Below are positions 23,051 through 33,274 of a stretch of 64,000 bases of DNA, in pieces (within the stretch, counting starts at the first letter, position 1; each line of letters opens with the position of its first letter). The translations under genes were made by a program, and so were the position numbers. Below the pieces are notes generated by a model. That model was not told the origin of the DNA. It made no database searches and was given only the letters and a program-made list of their open reading frames with translations. Origin of the DNA: Platanthera guangdongensis (Eukaryota; Streptophyta; Magnoliopsida; Asparagales; Orchidaceae). The stretch is from contig CM077162.1 in NCBI GenBank assembly GCA_039583875.1, positions 65,097,259-65,161,258 on the forward strand. Reading direction: 5' to 3'.

Positions 23051-24592
23051 TGTTGATGCGCGAAAACAGCACCGCCTAGTTAACGGGTTGTTCGATCTCA
23101 CAAGCTAGGTGAAGAAGAGGATTGTGGGGTTGATGAGAAGGAAAGGAAAAAGCTTCTGAGTGCTCGAGAGTGGAGCAAATGCTTGTTCAAGGGATTGCAG
23201 TGATAGAGGAGAGGTTTGCTGAGAGCAGGCGAGAAGGCTGATGATAAGAGAATAAGGTTGATGATCAGCGGAGAAGCTTGATGATCAGCGGAGAAGCTTG
23301 ATGATCAGCGGAGGAGGTTGATTAGGAGTTGTCGAGCAGGAGGTTACTTTGACGGTTGTGCATGCAGGCTGATGCCTAGAGAGTTGAGCTGAGAAGAAGA
23401 GAGGGGTACGATAGCAGCGACAACAACAGACTTCTCCCGCCGTGACTTAAATGCCACTCTTGCGACGGGCTTTCTTTTGATTAATATTGAGTATTACAGC
23501 TTGTCATACACCTTTACAAGAAAGCAAAAAAAGGGTACACTAGGGAAGCTTGTGGCTAAGGATAGAGTTCTAGAAGAGAGGTCGCGTGGACTGAAGAGCA
23601 AGGTCGGCAGGCCGCGCGACTAAGGGTAGAGAGAAGGAGTGCAGACTGGGAAATGTAGTCCGCAGGGGTTGATTGCTTGAGCTTGTCGTGGACTATCTTC
23701 GAGCCTGAGAACCTTGGCAATGTCCGTGTCCCCAAAAATGAGAGGCATGTGGGTCTATTTATAGTCTTTCGGTGACGTTACCGCCGGCGAGACGGTAACT
23801 AGTGCAAGTAGAGAATGGAGTCCGCCGAGTCCGCAACAAGCCTCGCAGATAGGAACTTGCTTCTGGAACTGGTTCTGCTGATGGCGGACTTGGAAGAGTC
23901 TGCCCCTGCTGCTGGCGGACTGAGTGGAGTCCGCCCAAATTGAGTCGATCGAGCCCGCGCCAAGACTGTGCGGCCTGAAGGATATCCGCTGAGTTCGCAG
24001 TTGATAAACTGAGTCCGCCTCTGCTGTTGAACGAGGTAGCTGGCTACTGAAGCTGGATTTGGGGTTCAATAATGTAGGCGGACTAGAAGGTTTAACTCCA
24101 CCTCGAGTCCGCCCAGATCGCGGTGAATGGGACATGTCTGCTGATCTTGGCGGGTAGCCAGATAGCTGGAGCGTCCGCGCTCCTCAGACGGACTGAAGAA
24201 GCATGTCACCCATGCTACTGGTGTCTGCCACTCTGTTGAATGGGACGGGCTGACAGAGCAACTGCAAAAAACGCGATTTGTTGCTGGCCTGGGCGGATAA
24301 GTATCTGAGTCCCGCAAAGGGGCACCTGTTGAGACAATCTTGCGGTTTAGCCGATAAGGCGCGCGACCTGCAGGGGCGGACTGAAGAAGCAGTCCGCGGC
24401 CCCTACCGACCAAAGGAACAATGCGCGGCCTGGGATGTCAGACCACTGAGACCGCTCAAGCCGCGTAGCCTGAGCGGACAGAAAAACCTGTCCACCCATC
24501 CTACGACGTCGCGACCTCCAGGAGGAACCTGGAGCAGGCCGCGACTAGCGAGCAGGCTGCCTTGGGAAGGATCACAAATTTCAGGGTTAACA
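23051..24592 (-). repeat. 5' LTR of Element C
   Basis: 1542 bp; starts TGTTGATGCGCGAAAAC on the + strand and ends GGTTAACA. It contains the 20-bp GCTTGATGATCAGCGGAGAA array (23245-23325) and, on the minus strand, a probable TATA box (TATAAATAG, about 23756-23764). An open antisense frame at 24066-24413 and similar ones are LTR sequence, also found in part in Element C's other LTR. Confidence 0.9.
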
Positions 24593-24597
24593 GTTGT
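24593..24597. repeat. Target-site duplication of Element C, right (GTTGT)
   Basis: Perfect partner of 18251-18255. Confidence 0.9.
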
Positions 24598-25184
24598 GGT
24601 GAAGAGAAGTTATATGGTGATACAGATAAAGAAGAAGACTTCAAAGATTTTGTTCATGAGTCATTGTAATACTCTTTAAATCTCTGTTGTAAGATCTCTC
24701 TGAGATTTGAGTATAGGTCTAAGTTATAAAGTCTGAGAGTAGGACTTTTTTCAAAGTCTAGGGCAGGATTCTTGCAAAGAATCTGAGATAGGTCTGTGTT
24801 ATAAAGTCTGAGGTAGGGCTTGCTTGTGAGCCTGAGGTAGGAGACTTCTTGTTGTCCCTGAGGTAGGACTGAGAGCAGTCTGAGTTGTAAGAGTGGAAGA
24901 CACTCTGAGGTATAGGATCATGGGAAGGATCTGAGGTGTAAGATCTTTTAATTTGAGTTTTGGAGGAGTTAACCAAATCTAGCTCACTGTTAAATAGGTG
25001 TAGGGGAAAAGTAGATGTACCCTAAATAAGGGAATCACTATAAACTATTTGTGTATTTTTTATATTCTTGAAAGCTACAAACCTAACAACAGCACACAAG
25101 TACATCTTTAAAAATGCTTAAAAGATTTAATAGAAACATATTCACCCTCCTCCAGGTGTTTAACTACCCTTAAAAAGATTTTCA
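24598..25184 (+). repeat. 3' LTR of Element A, right part
   Basis: Continuation of 17049-18255 after Element C. It has many short repeats such as TCTGAGGTAGG / GTCTGAG. It ends with TTCACCCTCCTCCAGGTG and GATTTTCA (25184), the same terminal motif as the LTRs of Elements B, D and H. Confidence 0.8.
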
Positions 25185-26175
25185 CGCCTCACGGGCACGC
25201 AGCGCGCACGGCGTGCGTGCACCGCCTTGCGCGTGTGCAATATAATAGCACCCCCTTGCACACGCGCAGCGCGCTAGCAACGCCTTGCTCGCACGTGCGT
25301 GCACCGCCTTGTGCGCACGCGTGAGGCGCGTCGGCGGCCTCCGGCACCTTCAGCCGCCACCAACCACCGCTACCGTTGGGCAACCTACCCGGGCCTCTCG
25401 AACCACCCGGGGGCAATTTCGTCATTTCGCTAAAATTGATGATTCAGGTGACCGGAATGGAGCGACGCCATTCTCCAACATAAATTCTGCTTCGGCGCAA
25501 TTACCGACGTATCCCCCCAGAAAACTATAAATAGACCCACAAGACTTCATTTGAAGACAAGCAACTCCAGAGACGAGAGAGCTCTGAGATTTTTCAGCGA
25601 GATCATGGACTTAGGATGATTCTCTGCTTAGAAATTCGATTCGCTCCTCTTCTTGAACCAAGGCTCCAACAAACATCAAGTCATGGCATCTGCCTCCGCG
25701 ACTGCGCTCCCATCAAGGCTCCGCTTCAATGAGAGCGCTCTCTCTAAAGCTATGCAGACTCAGAGATTTTTCCAGCCGGAACGCTCCTACCAAGGTTCTG
25801 TGGACTCAACAATATTTCAAGGTCGGATTACTTCCATCGAGGCTCCGAGGACTTCGCACTTTTTTCCACCATTTTGTGAATTTTGCAATTATAACGGAGA
25901 AGCGGTCTGTCGCCCTCCAAAATCAAATCTCAATCCCAGTAAAATCAATGGAACTAGTGAATTTTTGGCTCGGCACAGATCCAGCCACGTGGGCTTTCAC
26001 CCTTTTCGGGTTTTCCACGTCAAAAAAACTCTCTTGTTATTTGTTGTTCTTTACTTTGACAGTTTGTGCGCCCGGTCTAATTCCGAGCTATGACGGTTTG
26101 ATTTCTCCGGACCGGGTAATGACTGAGTGACCCGCAACAATAACTATTAATTCCAAAAAATTTAGATGACTAAGG
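25185..26175. other. Unassigned stretch with plant-type TATA box
   Basis: GC-rich direct repeats (GTGCGTGCACCGCCTTG) occupy 25190-25330. GGGGCAATTTCGTCATTTCG (about 25409) and CTATAAATAGACCC (about 25525) resemble a promoter of a Gypsy LTR, followed by a leader-like region. Open frames at 25653-26130 (up to 146 codons, two frames) match nothing I recognise. It could be a truncated LTR; no partner LTR was found in the window. Confidence 0.35.
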
Positions 26176-26400
26176 CTCTGTTTGAGGGGACTTATTTTCA
26201 CCGATCAAACGGTTATGACCGCAAAAACGGAGCCCAAGTATTTTCAAAAATCTAATCACAAACAAAATTCAAGAAGAGACAAAAAGTGTCAGAAATCGAA
26301 ATTGTTCCGCAAAAAACTAACCTCAAATAATACCGAATCGACGCTGAACCACACGGTTTTGGGGCAGTGCGGTTTTGATCGGTCAAAAACTGCGTCCCCT
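26176..26400. mobile_element. Degenerate foldback (MITE-like) element
   Basis: The left end CTCTGTTTGAGGGGACTTAT with ACCGATCAAACGGTTATGACC is nearly the terminal repeat of the foldback at 27034. The right end, read backwards, gives AGGGGACGCAGTTTTTGACC and GATCAAAACCGC, a diverged inverted copy. No target duplication was identified. Confidence 0.5.
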
Positions 26401-27028
26401 ATGGTGCGGTTTCTGCTTGAGCTCAAACCGCACCAAGGCGCACTGCTCGTAAGCCTAATTTGAGCTCTACAAATAGGCCTCGGCTATAATAGTTAAAGGC
26501 AATAAGTAAAGAATATTTTTGTTTTCTAGCGTATTAGACCGTTGAAGGCCCAGTCTTTGCCCAGCCTTCTCCTGGCTAGCGACGTCGGCAATCACCGCCG
26601 CCAGCGAGCGATGCAGGCAGTCGCTGCCTCCGTCGACCGACGCCGGTGGTCGATTGTAACGGCTCAGACCGTTAGAGTTTCCTAGATACGCAGCATCTCA
26701 TATATGGATGTATCAAGGGTTCCCCTGCTCTATCGGTCTTTCAATGGCTACAAAAAAGCTTCTAATCGGAGGTTTGCTGTAGAGTTCGAATTGCCATCCA
26801 TTTTAGGCTTATCAATCAGAGCTTTAACTTGAAATTTGCTTTTGGTCTTACCATGCGGTGCAGATTCAAATGTGAGGTTAATTTTGGATGTCAATTTCAA
26901 GTTTTAGGTTCACCATCCATTTATGACCATTTGGGTTTCTTTAAACCATCCCATTTACCACTACGTTCCCATCTAATCAATTTTTTTATCTACAGTATCT
27001 AGTTCGATAAGGCTAGGAACAAGGTGCT
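26401..27028. other. Intergenic sequence
   Basis: No gene or repeat recognised. Only short open frames are present. Confidence 0.4.
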
Positions 27029-27033
27029 TTTTA

Positions 27034-27160
27034 TGCTCCGTTTGGGGGGACTTATTTTCACCGGTCAAACGGTTACGACCGCATATACCAGATCTTAATT
27101 ATGGTCCGGTACATGCGACCGTAACCGCTTGACCGGTGAAAATAAGTCCCCCAAACAGAG
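27034..27160. mobile_element. 127-bp foldback MITE with TTTTA duplication
   Basis: Arms of about 48 bp are nearly perfect inverted repeats: CTCCGTTTGGGGGGACTTAT at the left and CTCTGTTTGGGGGACTTATT at the right in reverse complement, both followed by TTCACCGGTCAA and CGGTTACG. The loop is about 30 bp. It is flanked by TTTTA at 27029-27033 and 27161-27165. It has no coding capacity. The superfamily is uncertain: 5-bp duplications do not fit hAT (8 bp) or Mariner (TA). Confidence 0.75.
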
Positions 27161-27433
27161 TTTTAGTCTCTCATTATTTGTTCAAAGAGAACAATTTACT
27201 TTTTTTTCTCTGTTTTTATCACTGGAATTGCTCTTCTTTGGCAAATGGAAGGGAAGATATATGTATGAGTACCTAAATATTTTTAAATACTCTTTTTCTC
27301 TAACTTTAAATTTTGTTATCCTGAAAGGTTCACTAATCCATCACATTTGTCCTAGCATGGATATTGTGCCGCCAAAAGATGGAGAACAAAGACCCGGAAT
27401 CATACGGCCTTGAGATCATTAATTTATTTAGGT

Positions 27434-27935
27434 AGCATTGCGGACTTCCTCCTATCTAGGGCATTCATTAATCATCCTGTAAAGAGATTGTACATCATTT
27501 ACAAAAAGAATTGTGAGTGTTGCGGTCAACTCAATCTAAATCAGATTGAACTTTGCCGTCTTAGCCCGTGAAGTGGTCGAGCGTGCACACAGTCACATGA
27601 TGAGCTGAAGCACACAAGACGATTTTAACGTGAAAAAATCCCTTAAACGAATAAAAATCATGTGACTGAGACGGGGCAGTCAAACTTCACTATTGGCATT
27701 GCGGACTTCCACCAATCTAGGGCATTCATTAATCATCTTTTAGAGAGATTGTACATTATTTACAAAAGAATTGTGAGTGTTGCGGTCAACTCAACCCTCC
27801 TGATAGACCGGATTAAATTTGTCCGCCTTAACCCGTGGAGCGGTCGAGCGTGCACAAAGTCACAGAATGAGCAGAAGCACACTAGGTGATTTTAATGCGG
27901 AAGAACCCCTTAAACGGTAAAAAAATCACGTGACC
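27434..27935. repeat. 262-bp tandem duplication
   Basis: Copy 1 (27434-27673) and copy 2 (27696-27935) share GCATTGCGGACTTCC, GGGCATTCATTAATCATC, AATTGTGAGTGTTGCGGTC and CGGTCGAGCGTGCACA with an offset of about 262 bp and roughly 15% divergence by eye. It may be part of a decayed LTR. The flank 27166-27433 shows nothing recognisable. Confidence 0.7.
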
Positions 27936-27964
27936 GGCACAGTGGTTTTTTACCGTTTAAGGGG
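27903..27964. repeat. Inverted repeat (hairpin)
   Basis: CCCCTTAAACGGTAAAAAAA and TTTTTTACCGTTTAAGGGG are near-perfect arms separated by a short spacer, at the end of the second duplicated copy. Confidence 0.75.
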
Positions 27965-28495
27965 TCCTTCTTCCTCTGAATGTTGTGGACTTAGACGAAT
28001 TTCCTGGTGGTCTGATTGGTGGAGGAAGCTCGTAGGAGAATTCCGACAGAACTTCGACCTGAGGAAGAAGAAGGCTCAGAGGAGAAAAGTTAGAGATAAA
28101 GCGAGTCCAATGGACTTTTTTTAGCCTCCAGCAGGTGGTTATGATGGTTATGTGGCTATCCGCACACCATAACCATCCATAATTACGATTTGTAGATCAC
28201 ATCTAATTTAGTTTTGGGTCATTATTGTGCGTATAATTTACACTAAATGCAGGTCATTTCTTAATTACTGATAACTCATCACTCATCATGACAGTTAGTG
28301 GGTGTTATCCATGAAACATACGACGACGATCATGGTGGAATGATCGGACGGCGGGGTGGGCCTACTGCGAAAAAGCGGCCATCTCACCGACGTACGGTCA
28401 TCGGCGAGGGGAAAGGATGAGCCGCGGCCGGCGGGGAGGCAATCCGCGATTGGAGAATCCGCGGGGAGAGGCGGCCGAAAACGGCAGCTCTTTGT
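27965..28495. other. Intergenic sequence
   Basis: No gene identified. AT-rich to about 28300, then GC-rich as it enters the minisatellite. A small palindrome-like TGGTTATGATGGTTATG repeat lies near 28133. Confidence 0.35.
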
Positions 28496-28905
28496 GGGCG
28501 GCGGCCCACGGTCACGGGAAACGGTCGAGGGCGACCTCCCCCTAGCGAGCGGCGCCCCGCAACCGTGTGAGGCGGTCGTGGGGAGGGGTGGACAGGCGCA
28601 GTTGCCCCTTACGGGCGGCGCCCCGCAACGCGGGAAGCGGATGCGTGGATGGGCGGCCGAGCACGGCTGTCCCTTTGCGGGCAGTGCCCCACGGCCACGG
28701 GGAGGGGTAGCCGGGAGCGGCTGCCCCTTACGGGCAGCGCCCCGCGGCGCGGGAGGCGGACGCGGGGACTGGCGGTCGGGCGCGACCGTCCCTGTGCGGG
28801 CGGCACCCCGCGGACACGGGGAGGCATGGACGAGCACGACCGCCCCACTTGTGGGCGGTGCCCTACAACAACAGGAGGTGGCTGTGGGGAGGAGCGATCG
28901 GGCAT
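28496..28905. repeat. GC-rich minisatellite, about 55-66 bp unit
   Basis: Six to seven degenerate units, each starting near GCGGGCGGCGCCCCGC and continuing ACGGGGAGG-like to TGCCCCTTA or TGTCCCTGTG. It creates long open frames on both strands (up to 279 codons on the minus strand), which I treat as artefacts: their peptides only mirror the repeat. Confidence 0.75.
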
Positions 28906-29382
28906 GCTCACCCCCATGAGGGTGGCACGTGGGTGTGTGCGCACTCGCATGCGCACTTGTGCGCACACTTGTTTCCGGGCGGCAGTGCGCGCGCACACCC
29001 AGGAGTGTGTGGTAGTGCGCGCACGCACGCAACTTGGTGCGCGCACCCAGGAGCGTGTGGTAGCATGCACTCGCACCTTGGTGCACACACTCACACGTGC
29101 CCCCGATCGCACGCGATATCGCGCACGATATCACACACTTCTAGTCGCATGCAGTGGCGCTCCCGCGCGCGCACTTGCATGCATGCGGGTGTTCCTGTGT
29201 GTAGTCGGGCGTGTTTTGTGTGGACTTTCGGGAAACAGGTGTACGTGCTTGGGGGCTCCTTTGAGCGCCCCTGGTGTAACTTTCTTAATTATTATTTGCC
29301 ATATTTTTAAGGTCTCGAAGAATAATATGCAAGCTCGCTCGATGTGATTGCGCTCCACTCCTACCGGTGAGCAAGTTGCAAT
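28906..29382. repeat. GTGCGCGCAC-rich simple repeat region
   Basis: From about 28920 to 29180 the sequence is alternating GTGCGC/GCGCAC/TGCATG purine-pyrimidine DNA with a loose unit around CACCCAGGAGTGTGTGGTAG. This type can adopt Z-DNA. The remaining 29181-29382 holds nothing recognisable. Confidence 0.55.
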
Positions 29383-30586
29383 ATGGAGAAAAAGATAAGG
29401 GTTACAGCTGATCTTGAAGTGAGGATCTCCCATGTTGAGGAAACAGTTCAGAATCCACCAAAGTGCGGGTTGACGATATGTGAGACGATGTTACGGTCTG
29501 GATTCTGGTTCCCTTCGTGTTGAGAGTTGATTGATATCTTGAAGTTTTGGGGTGTCCCTATGTCGCAATTTACCCCCTTGGGATGACATGTATCATGGGG
29601 CTGGTTGCGTTCTATAGAGAGCATGACTCAAAGTTCTTCTTTGAGTTGTTCAGAGATTGGTGCGAACTTTATGTTGACGGTGGCGATTGTGTTGAGATTT
29701 ATAGCAACAACAGTTGGCTCGATTTTGAGACTCCTGCAGATCACCGCCATGGGAATACCTTGTTTGGGTATGTTTGAAATTCCTGGGGTCTGTCTAAGCT
29801 TTGGAATTCTTTGCTTGATCATTGCTATCATTAGAAGAAACGAGAGCGGGACTTCTCTCCCATGCTATGATTCATAGAGTCTTGGGAGTTAGCAAACTGT
29901 TTGTTTATCATCTCTTTATTTGTGGAGGAGAAGCACATGCAGCAATGCAAACTTTCGACTGATTCTGTACGCGTTGCGGAGGTGCCATTGGCTCGTGATC
30001 GGAAGAGGAAGCCTACCTTGATGGATGCTAGCGAAGCAGATGTGGAGCCTCGACCCTTGTCGAGGCAGAGGGATCGTCAGGCTGAGAAGGTTCCTCGAGA
30101 TGAAGTTGCACTTGTTGATCCAAATGTCGAAGTGTTGGGGCCTCCGCCACCCCCCCTCCCGAGTGTCTTCTTCTTTGGAGATGACAGGTGATATAGTAAG
30201 TGAGCCCTTTGTTTTTGACTTTCAGTTTAACTATTTTAGGTAATTCCTACATTTTTCTCCTTTTTGGTTGTATATTGAAACTCAGGCTCCTATGGAGTTC
30301 AGATGAGATGATCATTATGTGATCCTGAAAGATGGATATTTGGCTCTCCTGGAGAAGCTCCAGGTGGTGAAAAGTTCATTGGCTAACTTGAAGGAGGAGC
30401 ATGATCGAGATATATCTCGATTCCGGAGAATTGGTTCGGAGTTGAAGACAGAGCTCGAGGAAACTCGGGCAGTGCTAACGACGGAGAAATCCTTGGTGGA
30501 GGGCATGTCGTAGTCACCGGATACTGCTCAGGAGGAGCTTTCTCGTTTGGAGACAGAGTTGGGGGCTTCAAAGACTTAGGTGGAGA
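29383..30586 (+). pseudogene. Decayed gag-like 'putative gypsy type transposon' ORF fragment
   Basis: Read across several stops from ATG at 29383: CETMLRSGFWFP, ILKFWGVPMSQFTPLGM, MGLVAFYREH, KFFFELFRDWC and NTLFGYVWNSWG. This is the pattern of the plant gag-like domain known as 'Putative gypsy type transposon' (Transposase_28, PF04195, from memory). A basic linker RDRKRKPTL (about 29990) and a coiled coil (KLQVVKSSLANLKEEHDRD, 30319-30513) follow, as usual for that family. It is cut at 30586 where a Copia LTR begins. No polymerase follows. It is clearly a relic. Confidence 0.55.
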
Positions 30587-31177
30587 TGTTGGGACCATTG
30601 ATCTCAATGTCCCTGATTTGAAGAAGGCCTACTAGACAATGAGATACACATGTGTGTAACTAATGGTTGCAAAGTTCTATATATACAAGTGATTACTTAT
30701 TACAATGATAAGACAGGTAAGGTTGACACAAAGAACGATGCAGGAAAGACAAAAATCTGTCTAAGTTCACAGGCATTGAGTGAAGGCAGTTCACTCAACG
30801 TCAGATGACAAAAAGCATTAAGTAAAGCATGAACAGTCAAAACCTAACTATTTCCAAGGTAGAATTTTGGTTAAGTCCAAATTCGTTGAGTGAAGGCAGT
30901 TCACTCAACGCCCAGAGCTAGAAGCGTTGAGTTAAGCTCAAGCAGTCAAAGCATCTGAGAATCAGAGCAAAATATTGGCTAAGTCCAGAAGCGTTAAGTA
31001 AAGACAGCTTACTCAACGCCTAAAGAAGAAAGCATCGGCAGAATAGAGTGATGTCAAAGCTTAAGAAGAAGTAGACAGAAAATCCGTCTAAGTCCAGATG
31101 TGTTGAGTGAAGGCAGGTCACTCAACGCCAGCTCAACAAGAAATTCTACTAAGTACAGAAGCATTTAGTGAAGTGTT
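30587..31177 (+). repeat. Truncated Copia LTR of the Element A family
   Basis: Starts TGTTGGGACCATTGATC, like the LTR of Element A (TGTTGGGAACATTGACC), after GGTGGAGA. It carries GTTGAGTGAAGGCAGTTCAC / TCAACGCC repeats. It ends at 31177 where a second LTR start (TGTTGGGAATTGTGCC) follows. It could be an LTR interrupted by Element D, or a duplicated LTR end. Confidence 0.7.
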
Positions 31178-32438
31178 GGGAATTGTGCCTTACAATGTTC
31201 CTCAGGATTTGAAGTGATATCACCAATCATGCTAAGGGGCATAATGTATTTGATGTGTGCTATAGTTCTTGCATGCAGGTAGTCCATGATTGGACAGGTG
31301 AAGAAAAATGAGTTGGGCAGTAAAATCAAATTTCGTCGAACTCAGCTCAGAGTTCGTCGAATTCAGCTCGCTGATCGTCGAGCTCAACTTAACATTCCTT
31401 GGGTTAAGTTTAAGAACTCAGGATTCAAAATTCATCGAACTCAGCTTGAAGTTCGTCGAGCTCAGGTTACAGTTCATTGAGCTCAGTCCAACGCTTGTCA
31501 AGTTAAAGCAAGAGAAAAATTGACTAAGGCAAAAGAGCTGAGACCGCTGAGAAGATCAATGTTGATCGAGCTCAGTTTGTGGTTCGTCGAGCTCAGCTCA
31601 ACGCTTGTTAAGCTAAAGCCAAAAAATCTGTCTAAGGCAAAAGTGCTGAGACCACTGAGAAGAAGGCATTGAGACTGCTGAGACAGCTGAATACAGCTGA
31701 GAAGATAGCGTTGAGACTGCTGAGATAGCTGAGATAGCTGAGAAGATAGCGTTGAGACTGCTGAGACAACAAAGATGAAACTGGCCAGATTTCTTTAAGT
31801 CCAGAAGCGTTGAGTGAAGCAGATTCACTCAACGCTTCTAAAAAAGCAGAAAGCACTGAGACAGTTAAGAGGTAAACATGTGAGACAAAACTAGTTGGAT
31901 TTTTTCTAAGTCCAGAAGCGTTGAGTAAAGCAGGTTCACTCAATGCTTCTAATAAAGAAGGAATCGCTAAGACTGTTAAGAGGAAAACCACTGAGACAGT
32001 AAAGTGCAAAAACTACTGAGACAGCAGATAATAAGAAAGCGCTGAAACAAAGGCCTGTCTCAGTTGATAATAAAAAAATGCTGAGACCGTTGAGACAAAA
32101 CCGTTGAGACAATTAAGTGCAAAAACCGCTAAGACAGTAGATAAGAAGAAGGCGTTGATACAAAGGCTTGTCTCAACTAATAATGAGAAACCGCTGAGAC
32201 AAAACTGCTGAGACAAAGTCAGGAAAATTTCTATGTCCAGAAGCGCTGCGAGTCAAGGCAGATGTCGTTGAGTGTCTCAACATCACTCAATGCTTGATGG
32301 GATTCTGGAATATTTTCTAAGTCCAGATGTTGATGACCACTACTGTCGTCATCAAAGTCAAAATTGCAGGAAGCCGTTGTAGGAAAGCTGCTACAGCGCC
32401 GAAAGATGTTTTGTCCCTTTCTGATGGAGTTGGAGCTC
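31178..32438 (+). repeat. 5' LTR of Element D, left part
   Basis: Starts TGTTGGGAATTGTGCC. It contains an array of GTTCGTCGAACTCAGCTC-like motifs (31330-31600), then GAGACCGCTGAGACAGCTGA-like repeats (31630-32230) and GCGTTGAGTGAAGCAGATTC units. It is interrupted at 32438 by Element E and continues at 39065. Nested short frames here are repeat artefacts. Confidence 0.75.
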
Positions 32439-32689
32439 TGATGAGTCCATTTTATATACCTATTTTCAGGCTCATCTGGGCTAGTTTTCCTTCGCATTCA
32501 CTTCACTTTTAGTTCATTATCGTATATATTTCATCTTATCGTTATTTCCATAGGAAGTGCACATTTAAGCCCTTGGTTGTGTATATTTTCTATACTCCGT
32601 TTTATGCTCGTCTGGAATGTCTGCACATATCAGTGCTGGGTTTAGTGGTCGTGTGCGTGTTTCGAGGATGTTTGGAAGCAGGAATACTG

Positions 32690-33025
32690 CGCACGATCAT
32701 CGGATACAGTGTGCATGAGCACTGGTCGTGCGCCGATGCTCGTGCGCAATGTACCCTCATCTGCCTGGGGTAATCACACGACCACTGTTCATAGTGCGCA
32801 CGACCACCGGTCGTGCGCCACTGATCGTGTGCATTGATTCCTCTTTTCTTGGAGTCCTGTATGGGGTAATCGCACGACCATTGGACATAGTGCGCACGAC
32901 CACTGGTCGTGCGCCACTGCTCGTGCGCGTTATCCCAGTTCTTCTTCCTAATCTGCCATGCCAGTGCGCATGATCACTGGACATAGTGCGTACGACCAGT
33001 GGTCATGCGCCCGTGATCGTGCGCA
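32690..33025. repeat. GCGCACGACCA / TGGTCGTGCGC palindrome array (Element E 5' LTR)
   Basis: Four to five units of about 75-85 bp, each with an inverted pair GTGCGCACGACCA and TGGTCGTGCGCCA. The array recurs at 37775-38110 in the 3' LTR and is rich in CpG. Confidence 0.85.
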
Positions 33026-33043
33026 TTGTTCAATTCTGCCCTG

Positions 33044-33274
33044 TATAAATATCGCAGGTCTCGCCCTAATTCGATATCGCTGAAATTATTCGGAGGACTC
33101 GACATTTCTCTGCCGGTTTTCCTCATCTTCCACCCTAGGGAGGTGCTCTGGGCAAGCTTTCACCGCCAAGTCCAAGCTGGAGCTTCCTCTCAGCCTTCTC
33201 CTTCATCCATGAGCTTCAAGTAGGGTTTGAATCCATCGCCAACAAGCAAAGGGAAGCCTGCTTTCTATAAATAT
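33044..33274 (+). promoter_or_regulatory. Duplicated TATA boxes in Element E 5' LTR
   Basis: TATAAATATCGCAGG at 33044 and TATAAATATGCAGG at 33266, 222 bp apart. The 3' LTR has a single box (38129-38136). Confidence 0.65.

Larger units (their letters stand above)
18256..24592 (-). mobile_element. Element C: gag-only Gypsy element (TR-GAG-like)
   Basis: A complete 6.3-kb element in the 3' LTR of Element A with perfect 5-bp duplications (GTTGT). LTRs are 18256-19200 (3') and 23051-24592 (5'); both start TGTTGATG and end GTTAACA as read on the + strand. The internal 3.85 kb codes only a gag-like protein (21185-22998, minus). The remaining 2 kb is noncoding with a tandem array; no protease, RT, RNase H or integrase was found. 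This matches the class of terminal-repeat retrotransposons with a GAG domain, which depend on enzymes from elsewhere. Element F is a second member of the family. I could not match the sequence next to the 5' LTR (element sense GTTAACACCCGACC) to a primer tRNA. Confidence 0.88.
303..25184 (+). mobile_element. Element A: Sirevirus-like Copia, 5'-truncated, host of nested insertions B and C
   Basis: In order along the + strand this outer element contains the end of RT and RNase H (303-1315), a spacer (1316-1695), ORF3 (14450-16846), a polypurine tract (17039-17048) and the 3' LTR (17049-18255 continued at 24598-25184). Element B (1696-14352) interrupts the spacer and Element C (18256-24592) interrupts the LTR. 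With both removed, the order pol, ORF3, PPT, LTR is that of Copia elements with an extra (env-like) ORF, as in Sireviruses. The 5' half (LTR, gag, integrase) is absent; the sequence at 1-302 is unrelated. The LTR, with insertions removed, is about 1.79 kb and ends in TTTTCA. Confidence 0.8.

Noticed and set aside
25653..26130. Possible small host gene with TATA box at 25525
   Set aside because: Two overlapping frames of similar length, no recognisable domain, no clear stop or intron structure, and LTR-like upstream motif. Left as unassigned.
28295..29347. Long open frames of 150-279 codons on both strands
   Set aside because: They follow the GC-rich minisatellite, are Arg/Pro/Ala-rich on both strands at once, and lack any domain or good start context.
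29383..30586. Active cellular coiled-coil gene
   Set aside because: Several in-frame stops and similarity in pattern to the gag-like gypsy transposon domain point to a transposon relic.
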